DNA of 64,000 bases from Metallyticus violacea (Eukaryota; Arthropoda; Insecta; Mantodea; Metallyticidae). The stretch spans positions 71,703,001 to 71,767,000 of the forward strand of contig CM060831.1 of the NCBI GenBank assembly GCA_030762175.1. The letters run 5' to 3'. The position numbers and the translations under genes were made by a program. Positions within the stretch are counted from its first letter, which is position 1. Each line of letters opens with the position of its first letter. Below, in pieces: positions 24,890 through 36,539 of the stretch. Below the pieces are notes generated by a model. The model saw nothing but the letters and a program-made list of their open reading frames with translations, was not told the origin of the DNA and did not search any database.

Positions 24890-25740
24890 GGAAATGAGGG
24901 TGGGGAAGGAGGATTCACGTGTATGAGTGGAAGTCGTAGCAGTCCGAAATGTTTCTTAATAATCTTAGGCATGACCTAAAAGTAAGAACCATAGGAACCA
25001 CAGAACACCTGACTGTGTAAAGATGTCGGTCGCTAGGATGAAACGCAGAACCAAGAGAAAGGGGAGACAATTGGGAGGAGGGAACCTCACGACAATTACG
25101 ATAAATGTAAAAACGCAAAGAGGGTAGAAAAGAGGCGTTAAGGAAATTCAGATGGGAGGGGATAAACGGAAAGTCTTCGCTCAGAACAGAAGAGAATAAA
25201 GAAAATTCTGAAACAGAAACTGGCTAGTTGGCAGGGTAAAATGACCGAAGAACTCCGGGAAGTTTTCGGGAGGAGAGAGTGCTAGTATATGGCAGATAAT
25301 TGAAAACCTGAGGAATAAATGTAGGGATATAATGAGATTATATCTGAATAATGGGCGGAACACTTCAAAAATTATTTGGAGAAGGAAGTAGTAGGGTAGT
25401 AACGCTAGCAGGAGGGGGGTAAAAATGTGAGGAGGGATGGAAGTGCACTGCTAGATCAAAATATTGCTGCAGGAAAGGTTTCGTGGGTACTAAAGAGATT
25501 AAAAATAAGCAAAGCCTCGGAATGGGATAAATTACTGCCGAAAATATTCAAAGATACCGCCAGTGTAAATGAGTTTAGTGATGCTCCAGCAGTTTAGGAA
25601 CTTGTTTGAACGGAGAAATTATCCTTCCTGTTGGGGAAAGGGAATAATTTACCCTATTTTTAAATGGAACGGAATAAGACATATGAACAATTATGGGGGT
25701 ACTTTATTCCTTCCTTTATTTATGTAAGTGGAACAGTTAC
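24890..25740 (+). pseudogene. LINE ORF2 fragment (linker and start of reverse transcriptase)
   Basis: Frame-shifted plus-strand translation gives WAEHFKNYLEKE-like residues around 25345-25385, the conserved linker before the reverse transcriptase. It then gives LKRLKISKASEWDKLLPKIF near 25485-25555, and FERRNYPSCWGKGIIYPIFK with NYGG near 25605-25700, matching the RT region where W..G...PI.K is followed by NYR. Multiple stops and frame changes show it is dead. The sequence breaks off after the NYR region, so the catalytic YxDD part is absent. A non-LTR element of the Jockey/R1/CR1 type is most likely. Confidence 0.75.
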
Positions 25741-28659
25741 AAAAAAAAAAAAACATTTTCCAGCAAGAGGTGCGCCTTAACACTAGGCCTACAATATTCG
25801 TGATTTGCTGCATCAGAATTTCAACATAACTAGAAGAGTTCATATTCAAGTGATCACAAAAGAATGAAACTTTAGGGTAGAAAAATACAATGCAGAAAGC
25901 CGCACTGCTGCCTGTATAATTTTTTGAGTTATTAATGAGTGAAATCGTGAGCCTTTACGAACAATGTGTAATTTTATTGCGGATATTTTAATACAAAACT
26001 GGAGAAATGATCAAGATAGGGGTTTTAAATTGTATAAAACAATCAGCAAGTGTGTGATATTATCATAGAATCAAGGCATGAAACATGGAGAATTTTATAA
26101 CACGATGGCATTTTTAAAAACTTTTTAAAAAGTGATGACCACACTAAATTATAAATATGAATTGCGAGTCACTCTGGAAGGATTAATAAAATTATATTAT
26201 GAATGGAGTTCAGGGAAACAGAAAAAATGACACTATAGAATGCGGAAATAGACGATATTAACATAATTAACAAATGATTTACAAAATAGCAATCCAAAGA
26301 GGGCAACTTTGCGTTGAAGAGAAACAGGCAAATTTTAAATAATGGAAAAAAGCAGAATAAATCGATGTACCTTGAAATCAGTGCTACACTAATCGATATA
26401 TTTATCGTTCAGCAAATGATCCACTAACGTTAATTGACCCTACTGTATTACTTTGCCCTTCTTTCAGGTATCATCAAACATCATTTCGCTTGTAGAAAGA
26501 AAGTCTAAGACGATGAAGATTTTGGATTAAAAGAAGAAAACGAGGTCTTGAATTATCTTCCATATTATTAATGCAAAGCGCCTAAAAGCACATATAATGT
26601 TCATATTCCAAGCCTGAAGGTTGGTAGACCTTGCTTGCTTGTCTGGATGTTAACTTAGAGTGCATGTGTTAGTCAAAATCTTAATTGGCGGATGGAAATG
26701 CGATTAAAGAGTTATGTTAGGAACCCTGTGGGGCTAAGTCGATTTACTCCTAAGAGAAAGTTGGCTAAATTCATTTTGCCATTACTCTGCTCTGCCTTGC
26801 CAAGATAAATGACTACGTTGGCCTGGGGGGCGGGGAAGGGTAAAAACTCTAAATATAGATACCAGCATACACTTGGGAAAGCCGCTTAATGTAGCTTTTC
26901 TCTTAGGACTAAAGTTCCATACACACGTATAGGTATCAACCGTTGAGAAATTTCTGACAAGAGGCAGAGCGGCCTTAGCCAACCTTCGCGGACCTAGCGT
27001 TCCACTTAACTAATGCGGTTTTGCGTTCTTGAGCAAAGCATTGCCACTACGCTAATCTCAATTAGGTTTAATGAGGAAAGGATGGTATTCATATCAAGAG
27101 TTAAATTTAATATCTTGAAAAAATCTATAATAAAATGTCAGAAGTATTAAAGGATACACGAGAAAGACAAAGAATTAGGTATATGAGGAAGACATGTGCT
27201 CAAATGCCGGTTTTGTTATATATTTTTAAATTTATTTATCAGCACTTCTTTAGAAATAGCTACTAACAACTGAGAAATTTATGAGCCTTCTTGCTTTAGC
27301 CAGCCGCTTATGTATTTACTGATAATGTTTAAAGATTACAGGTTAAGAAGAAGAAGAAAAAAACATTCCAAGTCACATGTTATATGCATGTCATATAGTG
27401 ATATATATGAATAAGCGTTCTCTGCTGATATTGAAGGTTGAAATGTGACGAACTACAAATGAATTCATGTCACAACTCTATAAACTCACAACCGAAAACA
27501 ACAATGAATACGCCACAAGAAATGGAAGAAAGGCTTTGAAAGAAATCATTAATAACGTTAAAATGCTTACAAATGAAAAGCAATGAAAATACTGTGGGAA
27601 ATAATATTGAGATGAATACTGGTAAATATGAATTGTAATGTATATAATGGTATTTAAACATGACCACCAAAATAGGAATTAGAAGGGACTAAAAAGTATG
27701 TTTTTCAACAATAATTTTTTCTTTTAATATAGCTTAAAGTCCAGTTTGAAAGTATAGGCATAAATAAGCATTTCATAGCATAAATATGAATGCTACATAT
27801 ATACTTTATATTTTACTGAATGTCAAAAAGCATTTCTTGTTTTAAGCTTGAAGGATGGGGTTAATTGGTATGTGAAAAAATCCAGCAGACAGCTACGCCA
27901 AGTAAACCATTCTGGTAATGACGTATTTATGAAGGAGAGGGGACCAATCGATTAGAAGACAAGAAATGGTGCAGGAAAAGTCAAACTTTACCTGAGAATC
28001 CTAGGCCCCCAAATGTAACCATGCATTTTTAAAGAAATGTTACGGAAATATCCAAAAGAATTCTTGTATTGTATATACAATTTTTGGAAGTTAATGTACT
28101 ATTACCGTTTTATTATTACTTATTATCTGAAAAGTGTACATTATAAGTAAGGAATAATTTGTATTTAAATATAGGTAATATAATGCATTGCATTTACAAT
28201 ATAAGTTTTAAAGCAATATTAATAATTTTAATTAAATAGCGCCACAAGCAGCTATAACAAATATTCTCTTCAAAAGAACGATAAAACTAATATATTATTG
28301 TTATCACCTTTATTAACTACAGAATGATGTTTAAAAAAAAAACGAACCTACAGCTTTTAGTGGAAGCATAAATTTATACGATATTAAATTCTGAATAAAT
28401 ATTCAAAATATAAATTCCAACATTTTGCAGCAAAATACTACTCGACCATTCATTTGCTTGAAATATGCATGAAGCTACTATAGTCCTTTACGTAAATGTT
28501 TTTAGTATGAAGACTGAAAAAAAGTAATTATCTCTTTGAAAAATGTTCATAGTCTCCCTTAACATGTGTGCACTTTATCAGGAAATGCCATAAAGTTATT
28601 ATATAATCACAAAAATAATTCTTCAGTTCTTAATGAATATTTTTAGATGGAAGATTGAT
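25741..28659. other. AT-rich DNA, no recognised feature
   Basis: A somewhat GC-richer patch lies at 26740-27050 without a motif I can name. A poly-A run follows at 25741-25753. Short frames here look like chance. Confidence 0.45.
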
Positions 28660-28963
28660 TTTTTTTGATTAATTTATTTATGGACACTCTTTAACAGCTC
28701 AGGCCATCAGCGTCCCATTCAACTCAGGGCGTGAAACGGCCGACAAATTTTGCTCAGAGGCCTCTCTTTCAGGCTTGAGGTTCTTTTTCGTGCTGTAAAT
28801 GTACGACACGGGACCCACGGCTTTACTTCCCTTCCGAAGGAAGCCATACTTAGGATTTTTACGTCCGGAAAAAATCCATCGGTCCTGGCAGGGTTCGAAC
28901 CCGCGATCTTGGGGATTTAGGAGGCAAGAATGGTAACCACTACACCATCAGGACCGACATAGC
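28660..28963 (-). mobile_element. SINE family 1 copy, complete
   Basis: On the minus strand it starts GGTCCTGATGGTGTAGTGG with an A box and a B box (GGGTTCGAACCCTG), followed by the full body including CTTCCTTCGGAAGG, and ends in an A/T-rich tail. The flanks TGGAAGATTGATT (from 28648) and TGGAAGAGATTA (from 28964) may be an imperfect target-site duplication. Confidence 0.9.
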
Positions 28964-29997
28964 TGGAAGAGATTAAACATATTATCATTAAAAGAAAAAT
29001 TTAGATTATAAAGTTCAAGCCGATGCATCCAAGGTCAGTCACAATCATGTACTAAACTATTCGACATGGAGTTTGACCCCTATGTCACAGGGGTGTTTCG
29101 ATAGCCAGGATAACTCGGGCGTACAGAGATTAGTTTTTTGCAAATTTTTTAAAAAAAGGGCAAACTAAAAAAAAAAAAAAACTTTAATGATTAATCAGGA
29201 AATCTGCACTGACAGTCCATAGCCTCTAGAGGCTATCGGCCAAAAATGAATAGGTATATTTTCAATAGTTAATTAAATATTTATTCATTTTCACTTGTGT
29301 ACCCTTAAAAATCATTATTGAACATTACAATGCTCATAATTATATCACACACTAGAGCAAGATTATAAGAATTTGTAGAAGTAAAATCGTTTTACAATGA
29401 AAAGAAGTCAAAATAAGGCAATTTGTTTAAGTGCGGAGTAGTGAAAGAAAGTTTTATTCTTCCATTAACTTAAGGGACAGACTGCCGGTCACATACGACC
29501 GCGGTAACAGGAAGCGATTTAGCGCTTTCTTGTAGAGAGCACATGGATCCATTATCAATGCTAACCATTAAGTGTATTGGATGTCTCAATAGCGTCAATT
29601 TTAACTTTAAAAGTTTATTGGCTGCAGTAATGGGAGATGCTTCGAAACCTTTTAATGGATTAACGGAGAATGACAGATTTGGGACAGTCTTTCCAGAGAA
29701 CCTTAAGAACAAAGTGAGTAAGTTAATAAGAATAACACGGAAAGTAAATTGATTCTGCAATCAAAAGAGATTGGAACTAGAGTTAAGATGTACATTAATC
29801 ACAATCCAATTTCAGTGGACTTTTAAAGATGTTTCTGCCAAATGTCAGCAAATGACAATATAAATAATGTAATTGTTTATTTACTTTCAGCAACTTCTCT
29901 TTAATGCTATGGAATGTGAAGGCAAGTTTGGTAAGTTTAGTAAATCGACGCGCCACGCCTACTCTTGAAAGAGTTGGTTCTTCCAAGGTTCATGGTT
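28964..29997. other. Mixed DNA with a GC-richer two-strand open block at 29455-29760
   Basis: At 29455-29760 both strands stay open for 60-96 codons. The minus frame enters after a good acceptor-like tract (TTTGTTCTTAAG) and ends VVCDRQSVP-stop. The plus frame ends at a donor-like GTGAGTAAG near 29713. Either an exon or a retroelement fragment is possible; neither strand gives a motif I recognise. The rest of the interval is AT-rich. Confidence 0.35.
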
Positions 29998-30010
29998 ATG
30001 TATGTATGTA

Positions 30011-30072
<62 letters not shown>

Positions 30073-30085
30073 GCACGCACACACA
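29998..30085. repeat. Compound microsatellite (TATG)n(TCTG)n(TC)n(AC)n
   Basis: Consecutive TATG, TCTG, TC and CA/CGCA units, each derived from its neighbour by one substitution. Confidence 0.95.
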
Positions 30086-30147
30086 ATATAAAAGAAAAAG
30101 AAAAATAAAGTACCAGTATTAACAATGTAACAAATTAACAGTAATTA

Positions 30148-30928
30148 TAAAAGCAGAAAAGGATAAAACACTAAGAGAAAGTCACACTTGAAATTGCTAT
30201 ATTTCGAACTACTAGAGTTCTTCTATGGTAAGAAGACAAGTGAAGGTGATAAAAGTAAATATTGAATATCAAAGGTAACGTTATGCATGGAAACAGATGA
30301 AACTAGAAATGAGAGTGTGGGGGGGGGAATTGATACGTAAGATTTAAATCAAGTGATAGCTATATGTAAAAATATAGCTGCCATTTCTCTGTTTCTGAGT
30401 AAACTTTCATAGCATTGTGTAGGTAACGCATAAATAAGTGTTAGATTAAAAGCATCATCAAAATCCTTACAGTGAGATAAGGCATGTTGGGCAACCGGCA
30501 AGGGAGACTTTGTTTTAACAGAACGTCTATGATTGTTCATGCGTAGCGAAACAACGGTAGAAGTTAAACCAATATAAAATGCTTTACAAAGCTTACAAGA
30601 TAACATATATACGACGTTCTTGGAAGAACAGGTAGCAAATGAAGAAATGTTAAATTCTCTGGATAAATTAGGGCTACGGAATGAATGGCACGGCATAATT
30701 AACGCACAGGTTTTACATTTAGGGGGTTGGCAAGGATATGAGCCAGAAACGTTTCCACACACTCTTGTTGCTAGTCTCTATCTGTTTCCATGCATAACAC
30801 TACCTTCGATACTCAATATTTACTTTTATCACCCTCAATTTGTTCTTGCCATAGAAGAATTCTAGTAGTTCGAAATATAGCGATTTCAAGTGTGACTTTC
30901 TCCTAGTGTTTTATTCTTTTCTACTGTT
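30148..30928 (-). mobile_element. Penelope-like retroelement fragment between inverted arms
   Basis: The arms 30148-30321 and 30756-30928 are inverted copies of each other at about 90% identity by eye. Shared landmarks are AAAACACTA-GAGAAAGTCACA, TATTTCGAACTACTAGA and TTATGCATGGAAACAGAT. Between them lies a minus-strand frame with a GIY-YIG endonuclease. Penelope-like elements are known to carry a C-terminal GIY-YIG domain and terminal repeats (pLTRs) that may be direct or inverted, which fits this arrangement. The reverse transcriptase expected upstream is not recognisable, so this is a truncated copy, possibly formed by a fold-back integration. Confidence 0.75.
30349..30762 (-). pseudogene. 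GIY-YIG endonuclease domain of a Penelope-like element
   Basis: The 137-codon uninterrupted frame has Cys pairs at residues 11, 16 and 19 and at 45, 56 and 59, the Cys-rich spacing that precedes and surrounds this domain in Penelope-like proteins. VVY (50-52) and YIG (63-65) form the GIY-YIG core, followed by Arg74 and NNHR (76-79), the expected catalytic neighbourhood. The C-terminal part is short and ends at a stop just inside the left arm. The chosen Met is probably internal: the open frame extends a few residues upstream into the right arm, so the natural start and the reverse transcriptase domain are missing. The intact frame suggests a younger insertion than the mariner relics around it. 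Confidence 0.75.
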
Positions 30929-32164
30929 TTATATATATAAATATAAATTCGCCACCTTTTCCTCTTCAACAACCGGAGAGCCATTGAGTGTTATCAAACA
31001 TTTACTCTCTAGCGATAGAGACTGTATGACCGGATTAATATATTTCAGCTTCATTCAATACAAAAACAGACAAACTCTACGTGGAATGATATCGAATGGC
31101 AGCTTTCCTCAGTTTATTGCCGAGGCGTTCTTTGATCTGCCGGTGGTTAACGAGATTACCGTGGCTGTATTATCGACGGGTTATGCGCTCTCTTCTTGTA
31201 CAGTGTAAGTTATTTAAATATTATTAGTAGTTGCCGAGTTCGTTATCGTCAGAAATTTCTTGGAAATCGTAACTTTGATTCATAATGAGAAAATATTGAG
31301 AACAGGAAAAATATAAATCTTGTGGAAGTTTCCCAGGATTTAGATTAGTAAATTAAGTTTATAGTTCAGTGCAATGCTGATATGCTAAATATAATAATTA
31401 TTAAAAATTTACAATATTTTTCACTTTGAAAAAACAAAACGAAAGTTAATCGCATTATCTCTTCATTAATGTGCTGATATATAAAACTTTTATATAGGAA
31501 TACTATACTTAGAGAGGAAAGGATGGAATGGTGTTCTCGGAAATATAGGGGAAATTTGACTTTTTATAAATTATGTTTTATAATTTTGGAACCATATTGG
31601 TATAAAATTTGTGTTCTATTTATTTAAGTAAGTATATTCATGTATATATAATTGTAATAATTATAGTTATGCTTGAGGAGAATTACTTTTACTTTAAAAC
31701 ACGGTATAGCAACACCCACACGTAAATTAACAATTGAAACAGCAGTGATTAACACGCACGGTTGTACATAAATGCGCATGTAGCTCAAGGCGTGTTCCTT
31801 TAGAAGATACTTGAGTTTTATTTTCACGTCATCCTCTCTAACCGCATATTTTTAATATTCTAAATAAAACGTTTAATGCTTCAACAGTGACGTCATAATT
31901 ACTTACGATAACTATCTTTGAAATGTATTAGTGTAGCTTACATTTTATTACATAACACCTCACGTTTTTTTTTCTTAATTTATTTTTCAATTGGATGGCT
32001 AGAGTAGGTAAGATCAACTTTCATGCAAGATAAAAATGTGTCGCACAAGCCACAGATTTCATAAAACTGATCTCATCAAACGTGTTTGCAATTTTAGGCT
32101 AGTTTGATGACCAAATTCTCTGTAACCCTCTGGCAACCTTGTTGGTAGATTCAATTTTTTCCTA
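30929..32164. other. AT-rich DNA with one GC-richer frame ending at a donor-like site
   Basis: A plus-strand frame of about 85 codons at 30950-31208 ends next to CAGTGTAAGTTATT, a good splice donor. I recognise no motif; it could be an exon or a remnant of the adjacent retroelement. The rest is AT-rich and featureless. Confidence 0.35.
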
Positions 32165-33010
32165 TTGTTAGCCTGTGCGATTAAACAGAAGCACCCTGTA
32201 GATGATGTACGAGCTTGTATGTTCTATACATTTAAACAGGAGAACAATGCAACTGCAGCGGTGCCAGGTCTTGGTGCTGATGCTGTGAATGAACGACGAT
32301 ACAACAACAGTTTGCGAAGTTTCAGGAAGGCAACGAAACCCTTGAGAATGGGCCATGGACAAGGAGACGAACAACAATGGATAACAAGGCTGCGACTATA
32401 GCGGCGAACAACAGTCAAACTTGTTAGGACGTGGAACAGCAGCTAGGAAACATATATAAACAGGGTCACTCATGGGCCGACACCTGTTTTGCATTGTTAT
32501 CGCATCAGTAGGATCTCTTTCTTGATAGGCTGTTGGCATGAAATGATAACTGAGTGCTCTACGATACTCCAAAATGCTATCACCACTGGTTGGCAATCCA
32601 TGATTCTATTTTAACTACCGAAACCACTACTGCACCAAAAGAAGATTGTGCTCTCTCTTTGTTGCACTGTGCGGGGTGAACTTCTGCCAGTTAGCCAAAT
32701 AATCAACGCATGTTATACTTTAAAAAGCTGGAACGTGGCCACGAAAAGCGGAAAACTAACAAACTACACTCATGAATAGCAAAGGCGTTATTCTTTTATA
32801 TGATAATGCAAAATCACATACAGCTAAGGTGGTTCGTGAGACGATTATTCGTCTTGGTTGGAGCACCCTAGTGCACCCTCCATATTATTATTATTTAGAC
32901 ATTACACCATCAGATTATCGTCTTTTCCTTTCTTTCAGTTCTCACCTTCGAAGATATCAATTTGGAACCTTTCCGATTTGGAAACACTGAGTAGTTTTTA
33001 CCTTCCACCT
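32165..33010 (+). pseudogene. Mariner transposase relic
   Basis: The N-terminal part (VRACMFYTFKQENNATAA, ADAVNERR) matches the first helix-turn-helix of a mariner subfamily. In shifted frames the catalytic region reads FLDRLLA then NDNXVLYDTPKCYHHW, an altered TGDEKWVLYDNP block. It continues with HQKKIVLSLCC, the ELLP and INA motifs, then KGVILLYDNAKSHTAK with the second catalytic Asp in YDNA. The DITPSDYRLF block follows and the relic stops after SSHLRR. Several frameshifts and stops and an early end show it is dead. It belongs to a different subfamily from the mariner that follows at 33.4 kb. Confidence 0.85.
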
Positions 33011-33399
33011 TAAGTTCTATCACAATGAAATTCATACTCTTTCATCAAGTTAGCACAACATTCTGGATAGTATTTGGTATATGTATGAGTGTGTGTGTTC
33101 TTTTACTCTATGTAACCTTCTACCTTTATTCAGAGACATTTAATTGTAAGCTAACAGTTTTCTTGTGATATTTTCATGGATAACTTACTATTAGTGGTGT
33201 GGGAAGATGGCCAAAGTACAATGATAGTTGTTAAGCATCATTCTTTAGATAGCACTGTAAAGTTTTAGACGCGTAAGTATAGTCACTTGATCCCATAAAC
33301 AAAATAGTTTTGACATTTTCTACGAAATAGATAAAACTGAAATATGAGCTGTGATAAAGTATTTTGATTTTGAAGAGTTTAACCCCAAGATTACACATT
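33011..33399. other. Spacer between two mariner relics
   Basis: AT-rich; includes a short (TG)n-like run near 33081-33098. Parts are likely the untranslated ends of the flanking elements. No inverted ends identified. Confidence 0.4.
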
Positions 33400-34312
33400 A
33401 AAGGATTCTTCCCCTTAGTTTTCAAACGTTAAATGGTTACTGAATTTAAGCGTGGTCGTACATTCATTCAAGATGATGAGCTCTCAGGGCGTCCTAAAAC
33501 TGCTACTAAGAAAAGATTATGACAAAAATTCAAAATGCCATACTGAATGATTCTGATTGAAGGTATGAGAGTTAGTTGACATTGCAAATACTTCGATAAG
33601 CCGTGTCTACTACATTTACACGAAGTTTGGGGTGTGAGAAAGCTTTCCACTCAATGGGTGCCGCGTTTGTTGAATAATGGACCAAAAAGTCGTTCGAATG
33701 AAGAGTGTTTAGACTTGTTTAAACGCAATTTCAGCGAGTTTTCCGACGTTTCATAACGGTAGATGAAACAGGGATTCATCATTACACGCCAAAGACGAAG
33801 GAGCAGTCAAAACAGTGGGGCAACAGGTGAAAGTGCACCAAAGAAAGCCAAAACGGTTTCATTGGCAGGAAAATCATGGCTATGGTTTTCTGGGATTCTC
33901 ATGGTGTGGTACTTGGAGATTATCTCCAGGAGGACCATCATCGGGGAGTATTATTCTTCACTAATGGTTTAACTCAAAGATGCTATTCACCCTAAACGTC
34001 CACACCTTGCGAAAAAGAAAATTCTCTTTCGTCACGATAGTGCGCCTTTGCCCATATCTGCGATTGTTGCTGCAAAACAGCATGACCTTCACTTTCAAGT
34101 GTTTTCACATCCGCCAAATTCGCCGTATTTGGGCTTCCAGCGATAACTTTTTGCTCCCAAACTTGAAGAAATGACTGGTGGGGGAGATTCACATCAAAGC
34201 TGAGACAGACGCTTATTTTGGACAAATATTATTTTACTGAGAGCACTAAAAGCTGGAAAGCTATTGAACTAAATGTATTGATTTACAAGGTGCCTATTTT
34301 GAAAAAAAACCA
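33400..34312 (+). pseudogene. Mariner transposase relic, second subfamily
   Basis: Readable blocks in order are: FIQDDELSGRPKTAT (linker, ~33460), KVSTQWVPRLLNNGPK (~33630), ITVDETGIHHYTPKTKEQSK (first catalytic Asp intact, the usual DETW Trp changed to Gly, ~33760), VFWDSHGVVLGDYL (~33885), a frameshifted FRHDSAPLPIS (second catalytic Asp region, ~34030) and a degraded tail. Frames change at least three times. The 3' end is abutted by a SINE family 2 copy at 34316. Confidence 0.85.
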
Positions 34313-34315
34313 CCA

Positions 34316-34580
34316 CGGGTGGCCGAGATCGTTAAGGCGCATACTCCTGAGTGGGTTCTGGGGTTCGAATCCCGCTAGGACCGTCTTACTTGACTGAGGT
34401 TTTTTACAGGTTTTCCTCAGTCCTCATAAATGGCAAATGCCGGAGAGGTACTCTAAACTTTGGCCTGAAACGTTTCCACCCTTAAAAAAAATCATTTCCC
34501 AATATATCCTTTCATATCATCAGTGTCTACTGCCTGTGGTGTCTCTGTAATAAAAACGGGCGTTAAACAACATTCATTCT
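34316..34580 (+). mobile_element. SINE family 2 copy (tRNA-Leu/Ser-like head)
   Basis: Starts GGGTGGCCGAGATCG and TTAAGGCGC (type II tRNA D-arm), then a B box GGTTCGAATCC near 34361-34371. The body has TTTTCCTCAGTCCTCATAAA and GCAAATGCCGGAGAGGTAC, and the tail GGGCGTTAAACAAC. It sits directly after the mariner relic, possibly in the mariner's 3' end. Confidence 0.9.
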
Positions 34581-35754
34581 TCTTATTCTTTGTTGAAAAA
34601 TAAACAAAAAACATTTTTCTTAAATCTGCATTTTCTTGATCAGGGCGATAACATTTAGAACGCCCCTCATGTATTGAGAATACACGAGAAAAATAATAAA
34701 TAATTTGATATATACAAGACGTTGAGCAAATTAGTGTGATTTCGTCCTTTATCCTTCAAATATTTTTGTATGATAAAATAAAACTGAGTAATCTCTTGAT
34801 TGTATTCAGCGTTGATCGTTTTTCCCCCCGTAGATTATAAATTCTTTAGAAACAGCTAACAAAATCAATTTAAACTGTCTAAATAATATAAAAAAAACTA
34901 TAATTTCAAAATATCACGAAAGAAACTGATCCCACACGATATACTACTGAAATAAGTTAGCATTTTTTATACTTTATATTTATAGAAATTTAAGATGTCA
35001 ATGCTGCATCTAATTTAAGGTCTATAGGTCTGGTTTGAATCATAGCCCACAGTGTAACCAACGTGAAAGATAAAAATGTAGCAGCCAAGCTCATCCATCT
35101 CTCCAGGGCAATATCATCCCATCAGCTTCCTCAGATTTGATCAAGGTAAATCGACCTCGAAAAGCGATCAAAAGTATTGCATTAAATTTCGCCTTCCTGG
35201 AGGCAGATGTCAGCGTCGCAAAGCTGAAAGTGAAGCACACTTCTGTCCCGCATTTTCCTCAGCCTAAGACTGCTACGGCTTTTAGAACGTTCATTGACAC
35301 AGCCTTTAATTCTACTTTGAGTTTTGAAGCTAGGCAAATAAAAGCTCAAATAGAGAATTCATGTAGTTTGGCCGGTTATATTAATTAACCATCGGTTATT
35401 TGGGTCTTACAAAGTACAATGCACATGCAAACACACGCTTATTCTAAAGAATAGAACACCTTTCCCTATTTAGTAAAGAAATTAATTACAGAAAAAACAC
35501 TTATGAGGTATCTGTGGATAGGAAAACTCTTCCAGTTTACTTCCAATACAAATATATACAAATGTTCGACTATAACGTATCCTTATCTGTGGTTTTATGA
35601 AATAGAAATAAGCCATTATAGTTCTGGCAGAATTTGAGGCAGCGGTGGGATATTTTTCACATAAAGATAGCCCACTGGGTACATAGCCAATACCTCCTAA
35701 GTAGGGGGAGGTCGTTTTTCCTAACGTGGTGAGCTATTTCAAGCTAGTTGTTCG
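34581..35754. other. AT-rich DNA, no recognised feature
   Basis: An 83-codon plus-strand frame at 35137-35388 is slightly GC-richer than its surroundings but has no motif or splice signals I trust. Confidence 0.45.
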
Positions 35755-36480
35755 TATTCTGTTTAAGACACTCTGTCTGATTTGTTCTTTGGTTACTCCA
35801 TTTCTCACTGCACTAGTTGCTTCCGGAGAAATTTCCATTTTTCTCTTCTTGCTAATCTGACTAATCTGGATCTGCATGTTCTTTGAAGAGGTCTGTCCAT
35901 CTTCTTCTGGGTCTGCCTTGTGTCCTTTTTCCTATCCGGGGGGGGGGGGTCCCACATGGAGATCTTGTAGGTCCCCCTATTGTCTTGCATTCTTGCAACG
36001 TGACTGCCCCATTGCCATTTGCTTCTGGTAACTATTTGTGCGATATCTGTTATCTGAGATAACAGGCATTCTGTCCTTTAAAACAATTCCCAGGATCTTG
36101 GGTTGCATTTTTCTTTGGTATATTTGAATTTTGTTCTTTTGTTTTTCTGTTAGTGACCATATCTGACACCCATACAGGGTATACACAGGTTTTGAGTGTC
36201 TGGAATCTGCTTTTCTTAGTTAGTGTTTCGTCTAATAATAAACTTAAGGGCCCAAAACTCTCTCCGTTATATTCGCTCACAAATGCAAGGACTGTTCCAT
36301 CTATTTGGATCGGGGTTTCAGGTCCATTCGAAATTAACCCTGTCTTCAATTTGTTCAGTGAGAGCCCTGCTAGTTTTGCAATGCTCTCATAATTTTTCCA
36401 GCAATGTTTGTAGTTCTCTCAGTGTTTTGACGCAAGGACAACATATTTGGCAAACCTTAGATTTGTTAGTCGACTGCCGT
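35755..36480 (-). pseudogene. LINE ORF2 C-terminal fragment (RTE/Jockey-like)
   Basis: On the minus strand, around 36350-36260, PIQIDGTVLAFVSEYNG matches the segment after the RT palm (normally ...FVYLG). In another frame TLYGCQIWSLTEKQKNKIQI with YQRKMQPKILGI (~36180-36090) matches the conserved YG.E.W....EK....I..FQRKMLR.ILGI stretch of LINE C-termini. Further on, KDTRQTQKKMDRP and ARREKWKFLRKQL (~35930-35815) match the terminal R....RW.D..........A.DR..W motif. Frameshifts break the chain. The fragment ends with the natural 3' end of the ORF near 35805; the 5' part is missing. Confidence 0.8.
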
Positions 36481-36539
36481 TTATGTTGATAGCGAAATTA
36501 AGGAAGAAAGAATCATGTAGTAAACAAAATATATTATTA

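Noticed and set aside
29998..30085. CRISPR-like or regulatory repeat
   Set aside because: A simple compound microsatellite with 2-4 base units and no spacers.
30349..30762. A host or phage GIY-YIG nuclease gene
   Set aside because: The Cys-rich spacing and flanking inverted arms are those of a Penelope-like retroelement, and the N-terminal part is missing.
34316..34380. A tRNA-Leu/Ser gene
   Set aside because: No mature 3' half or terminator; it continues into the SINE family 2 body shared with four other copies.
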